Part shown: positions 23,702-34,003 of the stretch, piece by piece
Layout: each line of letters begins with the position of its first letter
How positions within the stretch are numbered: the stretch's first letter is position 1
Assembly (NCBI RefSeq): GCF_006517435.1
Contig: NZ_VHQG01000004.1
Span: 124,001 to 188,000 of the forward strand
Direction of reading: 5' to 3'
From: Schumannella soli
GTDB lineage: Bacteria > Actinomycetota > Actinomycetes > Actinomycetales > Microbacteriaceae
DNA: 64,000 nucleotides
The notes under the pieces: generated by a model
Told to the model about the DNA's origin: nothing
Databases searched by the model: none
What the model saw: only the letters and a program-made list of their open reading frames with translations
Made by a program: the position numbers and the translations under genes

Positions 23702-24173
23702 GGCGGAACTCGATCGGCGCTTCGAGGTAGGGCGTCCAGGCTTCGCGCTCGGCGTCGGTGATGCGCCGCGGGCGGCCGGAGGCGGCATCCACGAGCACGA
23801 TCGTCGTCGCGGCCTTGGCGTAAAGCAGCGACTCGCCGCCCTCCGGCGAGCGCACCTCGTAGCAGACCTCGAGGCTGGCGCCGCCGAGGTGGCCGAGCCA
23901 GAGTTGCACGTCGAGCGGACGGCGCAGGTACGGGATCGGCGCGAGGTACTCGACCTCCTGCCGCCCGATGAGGGTCATGGTGGCGGCGCCGGGGCTGCCG
24001 TCGAGGATCGCGGTGGTGCCGCCGACGGCCGACTCGGCGCCCGCGGCGTCGGTGGCCCAGAAGGCCTGGATGCGCGCCTCCTCGAGCAGTACGAGCATCG
24101 CCGCGTTGTTGACGTGGCCGTAGGCGTCGAGGTCGTTCCAGCGCAGCCGAATCGGCACGTGCAGACGGGTCAT
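23694..24173 (-). CDS. 4HBT-family acyl-CoA thioesterase
   Basis: A 159-residue single-hotdog thioesterase of the 4-hydroxybenzoyl-CoA thioesterase family. The signature VPIRLRWNDLDAYGHVNNA with the catalytic Asp in RWNDLDAYGHVNN is clear, followed by the long central helix LVLLEEARIQAFW and strands EYLAPIPYLRRPLDVQ. It would hydrolyse an acyl- or aryl-CoA in the cytoplasm; the substrate is unknown. Its 3' end lies in the 9-bp tandem repeat carrying spare in-frame stop codons. Confidence 0.9.
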   Translation of the reverse strand: MTRLHVPIRLRWNDLDAYGHVNNAAMLVLLEEARIQAFWATDAAGAESAVGGTTAILDGSPGAATMTLIGRQEVEYLAPIPYLRRPLDVQLWLGHLGGASLEVCYEVRSPEGGESLLYAKAATTIVLVDAASGRPRRITDAEREAWTPYLEAPIEFRRR

Positions 24174-24254
24174 GGCGGGCGTCCCTTCGTGGGCGGATGG
24201 CGCTGAGCGGATGGCGGGGCGTCGACGACGGCGAGCGCGCGCCGACGACGACGA

Positions 24255-24286
24255 CGAAGCGGAGGCCCGTGCGGGCCTCCGCTTCG
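24255..24286 (-). terminator. Terminator of ettA
   Basis: A 15-bp inverted repeat CGAAGCGGAGGCCCG and its complement with a 2-base gap (functionally a GTGC tetraloop), beginning 6 nt after the ettA stop codon. Confidence 0.85.
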
Positions 24287-24291
24287 TTCGA

Positions 24292-25974
<1,683 letters not shown>

Positions 25975-26073
25975 GTTCCGATCCTAGTTTCGCGTGGGGT
26001 GGTGGGCTGACCGGATCGGACCGCGCTCGGGCTCAGCGGGGCGCGCCGCCGCGGTCAGCGGGGTCGACGCCGG

Positions 26074-26562
26074 CTACCAGTCGATCGCGCGGGTGTTGCC
26101 GATCAGGCACTTGCCCGTGTCCATCGCGGCGGCGGTGGTCGAGTGGTAGCCGATGTTGCCGTACTGGCCGATGAGGCAGGTCGTGCCGAGCTTGACCGAG
26201 AACTGGATGTTGTCGGCCTTGAGCCCGACCGCCGTGGTGTCGGAGGTGACCTCCATGGCGGCCTTGTCGAAGCCGGCCTTCACGAGGGTGTCGATGAAGG
26301 TGCGGCCGCCGAGGTCGCCGCCCGCGGCGACGAGCTTCGTGTTGACGGCGTCGAAGTAGGCCTTGTTGTCGTCGGCATCGCCTGTGGGGTCGAGCTTCGG
26401 CGCCGCCGAGGCGGACGACGAGGCGCTCGGCTTCGGCGAGCCGCTCGGCTCGGGTGAGCTGGGCGTGCAGCCCGTGAGCAGCAGCACGGCCAGGGCGGCC
26501 GCCGCTCCGCCGGATCCGATCGCGATGCCGACGCTGCGGCGCGCGGTGGCGGTGTGCGGCAT
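26074..26562 (-). CDS. DUF6993-like lipoprotein
   Basis: A 162-residue lipoprotein. The signal peptide AAAALAVLLLTGC gives a lipobox with lipidation at about Cys32, followed by a Ser/Pro/Lys linker and a domain of about 110 residues ending GTTCLIGQYGNIGYHS, then MDTGKCLIGNTRAIDW. The paired Cys in the last 40 residues and the C-terminal IDW are the pattern I associate with DUF6993 of Microbacteriaceae. The function is unknown; it would sit on the outer face of the membrane. GGGGGA precedes the ATG. Confidence 0.75.
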   Translation of the reverse strand: MPHTATARRSVGIAIGSGGAAAALAVLLLTGCTPSSPEPSGSPKPSASSSASAAPKLDPTGDADDNKAYFDAVNTKLVAAGGDLGGRTFIDTLVKAGFDKAAMEVTSDTTAVGLKADNIQFSVKLGTTCLIGQYGNIGYHSTTAAAMDTGKCLIGNTRAIDW

Positions 26563-26635
26563 GGTCCCCCGTCTCGTCGTGCTCCCGCTCGGGCGCGGGC
26601 CGCGACGAGTCTACGTCGCGCGAGCGGAGCGGATC

Positions 26636-27172
26636 TCAGAACGGCGTCGGGATGGCGTCGTCGAGCGCCGCGGGCCGGTCGGCGTCGGCTCCCGGCGCGG
26701 CCCAGCCGTCCGCATCCACCGGACCGGCTCCCGTCGGCGAGCCCGACGAGCTCGCCGCGCTCTCCTCCCGCGACGCCTCGGAGCCCTCCCCGCCGTCGCT
26801 CTTCGTGGTCGAGCTGCGGATCACCCGCGAGTAGACGCTCGTGCCCCAGCTGAGGTCGTGCCCGATCGCGTCGGCCTCGATGTCGACCGTCACGCCCGAG
26901 CGGTCGTCTTTCGTCCACTCCTTCAGCCGCACTCGGCCGGTCACGACGACCCGGTCGCCCTGCTTGACCGAGCCGTGCACGTTGCCGGCGAGGTGACGGA
27001 AGGAGCTGATCGTGTACCAGTTGGTGTCGCCGTCGATCCACTTGCGCTCGACGCGGTCGAAGCGGCGGTGCGTCGAGACGAGACGGAAGGTGGTGATCTC
27101 GAGCCCGTCGCCGGTGACGACGTGGCGCGGCTCGGTGCCGACGAGCCCGGTGAGCGTGATGGTGTCCGACAT
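26636..27172 (-). CDS. Single-stranded DNA-binding protein
   Basis: A 178-residue SSB with an N-terminal OB fold (ITLTGLVGTEPRHVVTGDGL, FRLVSTHRRFDR, WYTISSFRHLAGNVHGSVKQGDRVVVTGRVR with breaks) and a Ser/Gly/Asp-rich disordered tail. It ends DDAIPTPF, whose acidic residues and final Pro-x-Phe recall the SSB interaction tip. Location apart from replication genes and this shorter form suggest a second SSB paralogue used in recombination or uptake rather than the replicative one. AGGAGG precedes the ATG 27172. Confidence 0.85.
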   Translation of the reverse strand: MSDTITLTGLVGTEPRHVVTGDGLEITTFRLVSTHRRFDRVERKWIDGDTNWYTISSFRHLAGNVHGSVKQGDRVVVTGRVRLKEWTKDDRSGVTVDIEADAIGHDLSWGTSVYSRVIRSSTTKSDGGEGSEASREESAASSSGSPTGAGPVDADGWAAPGADADRPAALDDAIPTPF

Positions 27173-27398
27173 GGTGTGGCCTCCTGGCGTCCGGCGCGAG
27201 CTGCGATCCGCACGGGGCGGGATGCCATCGGTGCGGTCGGATGCCGGGCCCGCTCGTGCCGGGAAGGAGCCCGACATCCGATGCTCACCAGCGTGGCCGG
27301 GAACAGCACGACGCCGACCGGCGAGGACCCCATCCGTGGAGGGATCGCGCCGATCGGCGTCTGGGGAGGAGAGGCGCGCGGCCCCGCTCCCGACGAGC

Positions 27399-27611
27399 TC
27401 AGTGCTCGTGGAACTCCGGCCAGTCGGAGCCGGGCTTCATCGCCGCGTGCAGGGCTCCCTTGGCCACGTTCAGGCTGGGATAGACCCCGCGATACCGGCC
27501 GTCGCTCACCATCTTGACGACGAATCCGTCGTCGGTGCGGTGGATCGAGCCGACCGCTCCCGCGGGGCCGAACGCCACCCAGGTCTGCCGGGTCATGGTC
27601 GATGTGCTCAT
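27399..27611 (-). CDS. Small conserved hypothetical protein
   Basis: A 70-residue protein with a strand-strand-strand-helix look: TWVAFGPAGAVGSIHRTDDG, VVKMVSDGRYRGVYPSL, then NVAKGALHAAMKPG. It resembles in layout the 84-residue protein at 30834-31088 (Trp strand, G-x-V turn, acidic strand, G-x-Y/F-x-S then helix), though identity is low. The start at 27611 is chosen for GAAGGAGCACGAG upstream. Function is unknown. Confidence 0.6.
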   Translation of the reverse strand: MSTSTMTRQTWVAFGPAGAVGSIHRTDDGFVVKMVSDGRYRGVYPSLNVAKGALHAAMKPGSDWPEFHEH

Positions 27612-27869
27612 CTCGTGCTCCTTCGCCGTCGTGACGGTCTGCACGGTCGCCGGAACTCGGACTCCGGCGTCCTTGTGCCGGGCACACTACGCCTGCCCGC
27701 GCCCGGACGACAGAGGCGCGACGCACAGCGGAGGCGATGCCCAGCCGGTCCACGCGTCGCTCACGGGCGGTGGGCCGGATACCGCTGGACGCCATCGCAC
27801 GCCGCCGACGGCGGGGCGGATGCGGATGCCGCCGGAATCCCGGCGCGGATGTCGGCACGGCGGGGCATC

Positions 27870-29072
27870 ATGGTCGCGATGCTCCCCCGACGTCGCGCCC
27901 TCACCCGGCGCTCCGCCCTCCCTCGCCTGCTGGCGGCCGCGCTGGCTCTGGCAGCCGCGACCTCCCTCGCGGCGTGCGCCCCGGCCGCTCCGACGCCGAA
28001 GCCCTCCGCGGGCGGCGGCACCGCGCATCCCTCGCCCTCGGCGACGCCCGATCCGATCGCCGGGCTCAGCGTGCAGCAGAAGGTCGGTCTGCTCTTCATC
28101 GTCGGAACGCCGGCCACCAGCGCCGACCCGGCGACGATCGACGCGGTGACGAACCGCGGCGTGCGCGGCCTCTTCCTGGCCGGTCGCTCGCGCGCGGGAA
28201 CGTCGGCGACCGCGCAGCTCGTCGCCCAGTTCACCGGCATCACGCCGACCCCGGGCACCGCGGCCGACGTGCCGCTGACCGTCGCCACCGATCAGGAGGG
28301 CGGCCAGGTGCAGGTGCTGCGCGGGCCCGGTTTCAGCGACATCCCCTCCGCGCTCGATCAGGGCGGCATCGACCCGGCGACGCTGAAGGCCTCGGCGGCG
28401 ACCTGGGCCGCCGAGCTGCGCAGCGCGGGTGTGACGATGAACCTCGGCCCGGTCGCCGATCTCGTCGGCTCGCCCGCCGAGGCGCGCGGCAATCCGCCGA
28501 TCGGCGGCTACGACCGCCAGTTCGGGTACGACCCCGACACGATCGTCGCTCACGCCGGGGCCGTGGCCGAGGGGATGCGCGGGGCGGGCGTCGCGCCCGT
28601 GCTCAAGCACTTCCCCGGGCTCGGCCACGTCACGGCGAACACCGACACCGCGAACGACGTGACCGACCGCGCGGTGACCGTCGACTCGGCCGACGTCGGC
28701 GCCTTCCGCCGGCTGCTGCCGTCGACCGGAGCGGTGATGATGTCGAACGCCGTCTACGCCGGCATCGACCCGAGCGCACCGGCCGTGTTCTCACCGGTCG
28801 TCGTGACACAGCTGCTGCGCCAGCAGCTCGGCTTCCGCGGGCTCATCGTGACCGACGACCTGTCCGCGACGGCGCAGCTGAAGGCCTGGGCGCCCGGCGA
28901 TCGCGCCGTGCTGGCCCTGGCGGCGGGGTGCGACCAGCTGCTGGTCTCCGCCGACGCGAGCGTGGCCGCATCCATGATCGACGCCGTCGTCGCGCGGGCG
29001 CAGAGCGACCCGCGGTTCGCGGCGACGGTGGATGCGGCGGCCCGCCGGGTCATCGCGGACCGCCGCAGCTGA
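27870..29072 (+). CDS. GH3 beta-N-acetylhexosaminidase-like lipoprotein
   Basis: A 400-residue glycoside hydrolase family 3 protein. The signal LAAALALAAATSLAACAP has a lipobox, so it is probably an extracytoplasmic lipoprotein. The TIM-barrel shows TVATDQEGGQVQVL, APVLKHFPGLGHV with the KHFPGxG motif specific to NagZ-type enzymes, and GLIVTDDLS with the nucleophile Asp. It probably trims N-acetylglucosamine from peptidoglycan fragments. The His of the NagZ loop is not obvious to me. Start is uncertain among ATG 27849, 27870 and 27879; 27870 is used. Confidence 0.87.
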   Translation: MVAMLPRRRALTRRSALPRLLAAALALAAATSLAACAPAAPTPKPSAGGGTAHPSPSATPDPIAGLSVQQKVGLLFIVGTPATSADPATIDAVTNRGVRGLFLAGRSRAGTSATAQLVAQFTGITPTPGTAADVPLTVATDQEGGQVQVLRGPGFSDIPSALDQGGIDPATLKASAATWAAELRSAGVTMNLGPVADLVGSPAEARGNPPIGGYDRQFGYDPDTIVAHAGAVAEGMRGAGVAPVLKHFPGLGHVTANTDTANDVTDRAVTVDSADVGAFRRLLPSTGAVMMSNAVYAGIDPSAPAVFSPVVVTQLLRQQLGFRGLIVTDDLSATAQLKAWAPGDRAVLALAAGCDQLLVSADASVAASMIDAVVARAQSDPRFAATVDAAARRVIADRRS

Positions 29073-29119
29073 GTCGGCTCGGCGAAGCTCACCTCGCGCG
29101 ACGACTCAGCCCGTGAGGC

Positions 29120-29647
29120 TCAGCTCGCCAGGACGTACTGCGCGTAGCTCTTGCGCACCTTGTTGACCTTGGGCAGCGCGACCGCGAGGCAGTAGCCCTG
29201 GCCCGGGTTCTTGGCGAAGAAGTCCTGGTGGTACTCCTCCGCGCGCCAGTAGACGCCGAGCGGCTCGATCGTGGTGACGATGTCGCCCTCCCAGATCTCA
29301 GCGGCGCGGTCGCGGGCGGCCTCGAACTCGGCCTTCTGCTCCTGGTCGGCGTAGAACATGGCCGAGCGGTACTGGGTGCCCACGTCGTTGCCCTGACGGT
29401 TCAGCTGACGCGGGTCGTGCAGCGTGAAGAACACGTCGAGGATGACGGAGGAGGGGATGACGGTCTCATCGAAGGTGACGGCGACGGCCTCGGCGTGGCC
29501 GGTCGCTCCGGTGCAGACGGCCTCGTAGCTGGGTTCGACGGTGGAGCCGCCCGTGTAGCCCGACACGACGTCCTTCACGCCCTGCAGCGTGCGGTAGACG
29601 GCGTCGAGACACCAGAAGCATCCGCCGGCGACGACGAAAGTGCGCAT
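29120..29647 (-). CDS. msrA: Peptide methionine sulfoxide reductase A
   Basis: A 175-residue MsrA that reduces the S-epimer of methionine sulfoxide in proteins. The catalytic motif GGCFWC is at residues 9-14, followed by DAVYRTLQGVKDVVSGYTGG and the conserved GATGHAEAV and FFTLHDP segments. The C-terminal recycling Cys is in the GQGYCLAVALPKV region. It is monocistronic and divergent from an aldo-keto reductase across 95 bp. Start ATG 29647 is that of the family; an upstream frame to 29710 is unsupported. Confidence 0.95.
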   Translation of the reverse strand: MRTFVVAGGCFWCLDAVYRTLQGVKDVVSGYTGGSTVEPSYEAVCTGATGHAEAVAVTFDETVIPSSVILDVFFTLHDPRQLNRQGNDVGTQYRSAMFYADQEQKAEFEAARDRAAEIWEGDIVTTIEPLGVYWRAEEYHQDFFAKNPGQGYCLAVALPKVNKVRKSYAQYVLAS

Positions 29648-29742
29648 GTGATGAACCTGCTTTCCGTGGATCGGGGAGGTTTCGCTGTCTGCAACGCCCC
29701 GCCACCCCATCCTGTTCCGTCGGTGCCGCTAGCGTCGAACCC

Positions 29743-30747
29743 ATGAGCTATCTCGCCGCTGAGAACCGCTACGACCACCTCGACTACGTGCGCTCGGGGC
29801 GCAGCGGGCTCAAGCTCCCGCGCGTCTCGCTGGGCCTCTGGAACAACTTCGGCGCCGACCGCGCCCGCGAGACGCAGCGCGCGATCGTGCGCCGCGCCTT
29901 CGATCTCGGCATCACCCACTTCGACCTCGCGAACAACTACGGGCCGCCTCCCGGATCGGCGGAGTCGAACTTCGGCCGCATCTTCGCCGACGACCTGCGC
30001 GCCTACCGCGACGAGATCCTCATCTCGTCGAAGGCCGGTTACCTCATGTGGGACGGCCCCTACGGCGAGTGGGGTTCGCGCAAGAACCTGCTCGCCTCGC
30101 TCGACCAGTCGCTCGGCCGACTGGGTGTCGACTACGTCGACGTCTTCTACTCGCACCGCCCCGACCCCGAGACGCCGATCGAGGAGACCATGGGCGCCCT
30201 CGCCCACGCCGTGCGCCAGGGCAAGGCGCTCTACGCGGGCATCTCGAACTACTCGCCCGAGCAGACGCGAGCGGCGGCCGCGGCGCTGGCGGCGGAGGGC
30301 GTACCGCTCACGATCCACCAGCCGCGCTACAACATGTTCGACCGCGCGCCGGAGAACGGACTCTGGGATGCGCTGGCCGAGCTCGGCGCGGGAGCGATCG
30401 TCTACTCGCCGCTCGCCCAGGGCCTGCTGACGGCCCGCTACCTCGACGGCATCCCCGCAGGATCGCGCGCGAGCGAGGGGCGCTGGATCAGCGAGAGCAC
30501 CATCTCGGAGACCTACCTCGACCGGGCGCGCGGCCTGAACGTGATCGCCGAGCAGCGCGGGCAGTCGCTGGCGCAGCTCGCGATCGCGTGGGTGCTGCGC
30601 CAGCCGCAGGTGACGAGCGCGCTCGTCGGCGCCTCGAGCGTCGCGCAGCTCGAGGACACGCTGCGCGCGCTCGAGAACACCGCGCTGAGCGACGAGGAGC
30701 TCGCACGCATCGAGCCATTCGCGGTCGACGGCACCGGGCGCGGCTGA
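29743..30747 (+). CDS. Aldo-keto reductase, YghZ/MgrA-like
   Basis: A 334-residue NADPH-dependent aldo-keto reductase of the subfamily acting on L-glyceraldehyde 3-phosphate and similar aldehydes. Catalytic residues are visible in THFDLANNYGPPPGSAESNFG (Asp and Tyr, split here by family-typical inserts), LISSKAGY (Lys) and VFYSHRPDPETP (His), with the NADP-binding end QPQVTSALVGASS. The barrel is complete. TAGCGT (29730-29735) ends 7 nt before the ATG, so the message is probably leaderless. Confidence 0.9.
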   Translation: MSYLAAENRYDHLDYVRSGRSGLKLPRVSLGLWNNFGADRARETQRAIVRRAFDLGITHFDLANNYGPPPGSAESNFGRIFADDLRAYRDEILISSKAGYLMWDGPYGEWGSRKNLLASLDQSLGRLGVDYVDVFYSHRPDPETPIEETMGALAHAVRQGKALYAGISNYSPEQTRAAAAALAAEGVPLTIHQPRYNMFDRAPENGLWDALAELGAGAIVYSPLAQGLLTARYLDGIPAGSRASEGRWISESTISETYLDRARGLNVIAEQRGQSLAQLAIAWVLRQPQVTSALVGASSVAQLEDTLRALENTALSDEELARIEPFAVDGTGRG

Positions 30748-30833
30748 GCGGGATGCGCGGGGCGGACGGCGCCGCCTCGCGCTCGCCCCGTCCCGTCCCG
30801 CGGGATGTCGGTGGTCGAACATAGATTCGAACC

Positions 30834-31088
30834 ATGACGAAGCTCGGACTGCGCCCCACCCCCGATTACCCCGTCCGGCGCGCCGGCGTGCAGGTCGTGC
30901 CGCTGGCCAACCTGCGCTGGCGCGTCACCCGCGGGCAGGGCCAGGTGCTCGGCTACGTCGACGAGGTCGAGGTGGCGGGCGCGCCGCGCTGGCAGAGCAA
31001 GCGGATGCGACACGGCACCGCGCAGATGGTCGTGCTGGGCGAGTTCGACTCCCCCGGCGACGCGCTCGACATGGTGCGGTGGGTGTGA
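30834..31088 (+). CDS. Small conserved hypothetical protein
   Basis: An 84-residue protein with strands LRWRVTRGQGQVLGYVDEVE and MVVLGEFDS and a C-terminal helix PGDALDMVRWV. The layout is like that of the 70-residue protein at 27399-27611. No membrane segment or motif of known enzymes is seen. TAGATT (30822-30827) ends 6 nt before the ATG, giving a leaderless start. Function is unknown. Confidence 0.65.
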   Translation: MTKLGLRPTPDYPVRRAGVQVVPLANLRWRVTRGQGQVLGYVDEVEVAGAPRWQSKRMRHGTAQMVVLGEFDSPGDALDMVRWV

Positions 31089-31153
31089 TCCGATCTGAGC
31101 GACGCGCGACCGTGCGCCCCGGCATCCCGTTCAGCCCGACGTAATCTGCGCGC

Positions 31154-31933
31154 ATGCAGTGGTGGAACGACATCGTCGACTGGTTCGGCACGGCTCAGGG
31201 TCACGACCTCGTCTTCGGCGCGATCATCCCCTTCGTCGCGATCGTGATCGGCGCGATCATCGCCGCGCTGATCGGCCGCGGGGCCGTCAAGCGCCTCGTC
31301 GCCCAGCGCGATCGCGAGACCCGGGCCTCGGCCGTGGCCGCGCTCATCGCGGCGGGGCAGACCGCGGCCCGCTGGGACAGCCAGGCTCCGCAGACCCGCG
31401 AGCACTTCGCCATCCTCGCCGCCGCCGCCGACGTGCAGGTGCGCCTGCTGCCGCTGCCGGGCGCCGCCCTCGCCGCCGACTGGGCCGCGCACGAGCTCAC
31501 CGACATGCGCACCAACTCGGTGAGCTACAGCTTCCAGGCCGACCAGACCCTCGCCGAGTACCGCGACCGCCTGGTCGAATGGCAGAACAAGCCGGGCCGC
31601 GCGCGCAAGCTCTTCGCCGCCGACCTCGACCGCTGGCGCTACGACGAGCCGCAGAAGGTCGACCCCGTCGTTCTGCAGCAGCAGGAGTGGGCCGAGAAGC
31701 AGTTCACCGCGGCGACGAGCGCCAAGCCCGAGAAGGCCGCCGAGCGCGAGATCGGCACGACGACCGCGGCGACCCCGACGGCCGCCGACACCGCGACCCG
31801 CGCCGTGGAGACGGATGTCGAGACCCGCGCGGTCGAGACGACGACCGCCGAGACCTCGACCGCGGAGCCCTCGACCGGAACGACCCCGACGAGCGCCGCG
31901 TCGGCCGACAGCTCCGCACCTCAGGCGCGGTAG
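31154..31933 (+). CDS. Membrane-anchored hypothetical protein
   Basis: A 259-residue protein with one N-terminal membrane segment (DLVFGAIIPFVAIVIGAIIAALIG), a helical cytoplasmic domain of about 130 residues rich in Arg and Gln (coiled-coil-like), and an 80-residue Thr/Glu/Ala tail of short repeats such as AVETDVETRAVETTTAET. I do not recognise a family. TAATCT ends 6 nt before the ATG (leaderless). The 3' end overlaps the convergent SDR gene by 13 nt. Confidence 0.65.
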   Translation: MQWWNDIVDWFGTAQGHDLVFGAIIPFVAIVIGAIIAALIGRGAVKRLVAQRDRETRASAVAALIAAGQTAARWDSQAPQTREHFAILAAAADVQVRLLPLPGAALAADWAAHELTDMRTNSVSYSFQADQTLAEYRDRLVEWQNKPGRARKLFAADLDRWRYDEPQKVDPVVLQQQEWAEKQFTAATSAKPEKAAEREIGTTTAATPTAADTATRAVETDVETRAVETTTAETSTAEPSTGTTPTSAASADSSAPQAR

Positions 31934-32739
31934 CGGCTCGCGAGTTCGGGAGACTGGCCGCGGAACGCCGCCATGCTCGCGGCTGACGCCGCATCCAGGA
32001 GCCCGGCGTCCTCGACGCCCGGTGCCGTGACGACCTCGCCGAGCTCGAGTCCGCGCAGGCTCGCGGCGGCGACATCCTCGGGCGACATGCGCGGTACCGC
32101 GCTGAGGTCCATGCCCTGACGTTCGTGGAACTCCGTGGCGACCACGCCCGGACACAGCACCTGCACGCGGATGCCCGCGTCACGCAGCTCCGCATCCAGC
32201 GTCTGCGACAGCGCGACGAGATGCGCGTTCGCGCCGACGTAGACGGCACGCCGCAACGGCAGCTCGGCGAGCGGCGCGGGGCCGCTGTAGGCGAGCATCC
32301 CGGCGACGTTGATGATCGCGCCCGCGCCGCGCGCGAGCATCCCGGGAACGACCGCGCGCGCCAGCAGCGTCGGCGCGGTGATCTTGACCGCCATCAGCTC
32401 ATCGGCTTTCTCGGCCGGCAGCTCGGCGAAGGCGCCGTAGTGCGCGACGCCGGCGTTGTTGACGAGCAGCGCGACCTCACGCTCGGCGAGCAGCGCCGCG
32501 AGGCGGCCGGTGTCGGCGGCGTCGGCCAGGTCGGCGACGACGACCTCGACGTCGACCTGCAGACGCTCGGCGAGCTCGTCGAGCCGCTCGCGATTGCGGC
32601 CCACCACGATCAGCGGGCGCCCGTCGGCGGCGAGCCGCTCGGCGAAGGCGCGGCCGATGCCCGACGACGCGCCCGTGACGACGGCGACGCCGTCCGACTC
32701 CCCGCCCGTGGCGGCCCCGGTGGTGGATGTGCTGCTCAT
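31921..32739 (-). CDS. Short-chain dehydrogenase/reductase
   Basis: A 272-residue classical SDR. The cofactor motif is VVTGASSGIGRAFAERL, with VGRNRERLDEL suggesting NADP preference, the NNAG motif in LLVNNAGVAHYG, and the catalytic Tyr/Lys region altered: the expected Y-x-x-x-K reads around RRAVYVGANAHLV, with Tyr present but Asn/Ala in place of Lys. The catalytic Lys therefore seems missing, which would impair normal SDR chemistry. AAGGGAACGGC precedes the start. Substrate is unknown. Confidence 0.85.
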   Translation of the reverse strand: MSSTSTTGAATGGESDGVAVVTGASSGIGRAFAERLAADGRPLIVVGRNRERLDELAERLQVDVEVVVADLADAADTGRLAALLAEREVALLVNNAGVAHYGAFAELPAEKADELMAVKITAPTLLARAVVPGMLARGAGAIINVAGMLAYSGPAPLAELPLRRAVYVGANAHLVALSQTLDAELRDAGIRVQVLCPGVVATEFHERQGMDLSAVPRMSPEDVAAASLRGLELGEVVTAPGVEDAGLLDAASAASMAAFRGQSPELASRYRA

Positions 32740-32876
32740 GCCGTTCCCTTGTCGCGACGGCGCCCAGTTCGGCGTCGTGAGTCCAGCATCCGTCCGTCGA
32801 TCGCGACGCGACAGTCCGCCTCGCCCCTGGGATCGCGAGGACCAGCCAGGCGAACTCTAGAATCGTGATCGGCCTT

Positions 32877-32952
32877 CCCCCCGTAGCTCAGTGGATAGAG
32901 CATCCGGTTTCTACCCGGCTGGTCGGGAGTTCGAATCTCTCCGGGGGGGCCA
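32877..32952 (+). tRNA. tRNA-Arg (anticodon TCT)
   Basis: A complete cloverleaf: acceptor CCCCCCG (32877-32883) with CGGGGGG (32942-32948), D arm from GCTC, anticodon TCT at 32910-32912, T arm GGGAG-TTCGAAT-CTCTC, discriminator G, and encoded CCA at 32950-32952. The first anticodon-stem pair (position 27-43) is a T-C mismatch. It reads AGA, a rare codon in this GC-rich genome. TAGAAT at 32858-32863 is a probable -10 box. Confidence 0.95.
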
Positions 32953-32983
32953 TCCGTTCCGACGACAGCATCGAAGAAGATCT

Positions 32984-33724
32984 GTGACGAGAGACACCGT
33001 GACCGCAGCGCTGCGGATCCTGCTCGCCATCGCGATGTCGGTGGCCACCGTGAAGTCGTACATCGACGCGGCGGCCGACTGGGCGGCGAACGGCTACCCC
33101 GACCGCGTCACCCTCAACGTGAACTTCGCGGCGTACTTCACGATCCAGTCGAACGTGCTCGGCGCGGTCGTGCTCGTGATCGCGGCGGTGCTGCTGCTGC
33201 GACGCGGTCGCGACCGCAGCGGCCGTGCCGGCCGTGGCAGCTCTGCCGGAGCCGAGCCGTCGTGGCTGACGACACTGCGCCTCATCGTGCTCGTCGACAT
33301 GACCATCACGGGCATCGTCTACAACGTGCTGCTGCGCGGCATCGCGGTGCACGGCGGCGGGTCGGGGCCGGATTGGCCGAGCGAGATCCATCACGTCGTC
33401 GCGCCGGCGCTCATCATCGTCGACTGGCTCGTCGGCCCGGGACGTGGGCGGGTGCCGTGGAAGCGGCTGTGGCTCACGCTCATCCACCCGCTCGCCTGGG
33501 CTGCCGTGGCCCTGCTGCGCGGGCCGCTCGTCTACGACCAGACGCAGTCGCGCCAGAGCTGGTACCCCTATCCGTTCCTCGACCCCGCCTTGTCGCCGAC
33601 GGGCTACGCCTCGGTGTGGATCTACGTCGTCGGGATCGCTCTGCTGTTCGGGGTCGTCGCCGCGCTCGGCATCCTCGTGACCCGGATCAGACGGCGCGAG
33701 CCAGCGCGACCAGCAGCTGGTTGA
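32984..33724 (+). CDS. Pr6Pr-like membrane protein
   Basis: A 246-residue polytopic membrane protein of the Pr6Pr/FAR-17a type, with about six hydrophobic segments (ALRILLAIAMSVATVKS, YFTIQSNVLGAVVLVIAAVLL, LRLIVLVDMTITGIVYNVLL, the EIHHVVAPALIIVDWLVG helix, LTLIHPLAWAAVALL, and the final VWIYVVGIALLFGVVAALGI). The FTxQSN and HHxVAP-type motifs are the family marks. Function is unknown. GTG 32984 is used, with GAAGAAGATC upstream; GTG 32999 is an alternative. It begins 32 nt after the tRNA-Arg CCA and may be read from the tRNA promoter. Confidence 0.85.
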   Translation: MTRDTVTAALRILLAIAMSVATVKSYIDAAADWAANGYPDRVTLNVNFAAYFTIQSNVLGAVVLVIAAVLLLRRGRDRSGRAGRGSSAGAEPSWLTTLRLIVLVDMTITGIVYNVLLRGIAVHGGGSGPDWPSEIHHVVAPALIIVDWLVGPGRGRVPWKRLWLTLIHPLAWAAVALLRGPLVYDQTQSRQSWYPYPFLDPALSPTGYASVWIYVVGIALLFGVVAALGILVTRIRRREPARPAAG

Positions 33725-33947
33725 CCGAGGGAACGCCTTCGGCGCGGTAGACCTCGGCACCGTCGCCCGAGCGCACGATCATCGTCGGCGTCGAGCCGAT
33801 GCGGTCGGCGTCGGCGGCGTCGGGATGCTGCGCCACGTTGCGCTCGACGATCTCGAGCTGGGGCAGCAGCTTCGCCGCGTCGTCGAGCACGCTGCGCGCC
33901 GCCGCGCACGGCGCGCAGAAGCTGGAGCTGTAGAAGTCGACGCGCAT
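33687..33947 (-). CDS. Thioredoxin-like small protein
   Basis: An 86-residue minimal thioredoxin-fold protein. The redox motif CAPC is at residues 11-14 (YSSSFCAPCAAARSVL), and the cis-Pro lies in IGSTPTMIVRSG. It resembles glutaredoxin/NrdH-length thioredoxins and could reduce cytoplasmic disulfides. It overlaps the end of the convergent Pr6Pr-like gene by 38 nt. The start is ATG 33947; the frame runs on upstream without support. Confidence 0.85.
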   Translation of the reverse strand: MRVDFYSSSFCAPCAAARSVLDDAAKLLPQLEIVERNVAQHPDAADADRIGSTPTMIVRSGDGAEVYRAEGVPSVNQLLVALARAV

Positions 33948-34003
33948 GGGGCGTGCAACCGCGGGAGGCGGCCCGGGATTCCTCGGATCCGGCGGCGCGG
34001 GTC

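Noticed and set aside
27173-27398. Small gene or RNA between ssb and the 70-residue gene
   Set aside because: Only a 12-bp palindrome CGCCGATCGGCG (27348-27359) stands out; no credible frame or terminator.
32877-33000. Integration site with an element inserted at tRNA-Arg
   Set aside because: No integrase, no repeated tRNA 3' end and ordinary housekeeping genes on both sides.
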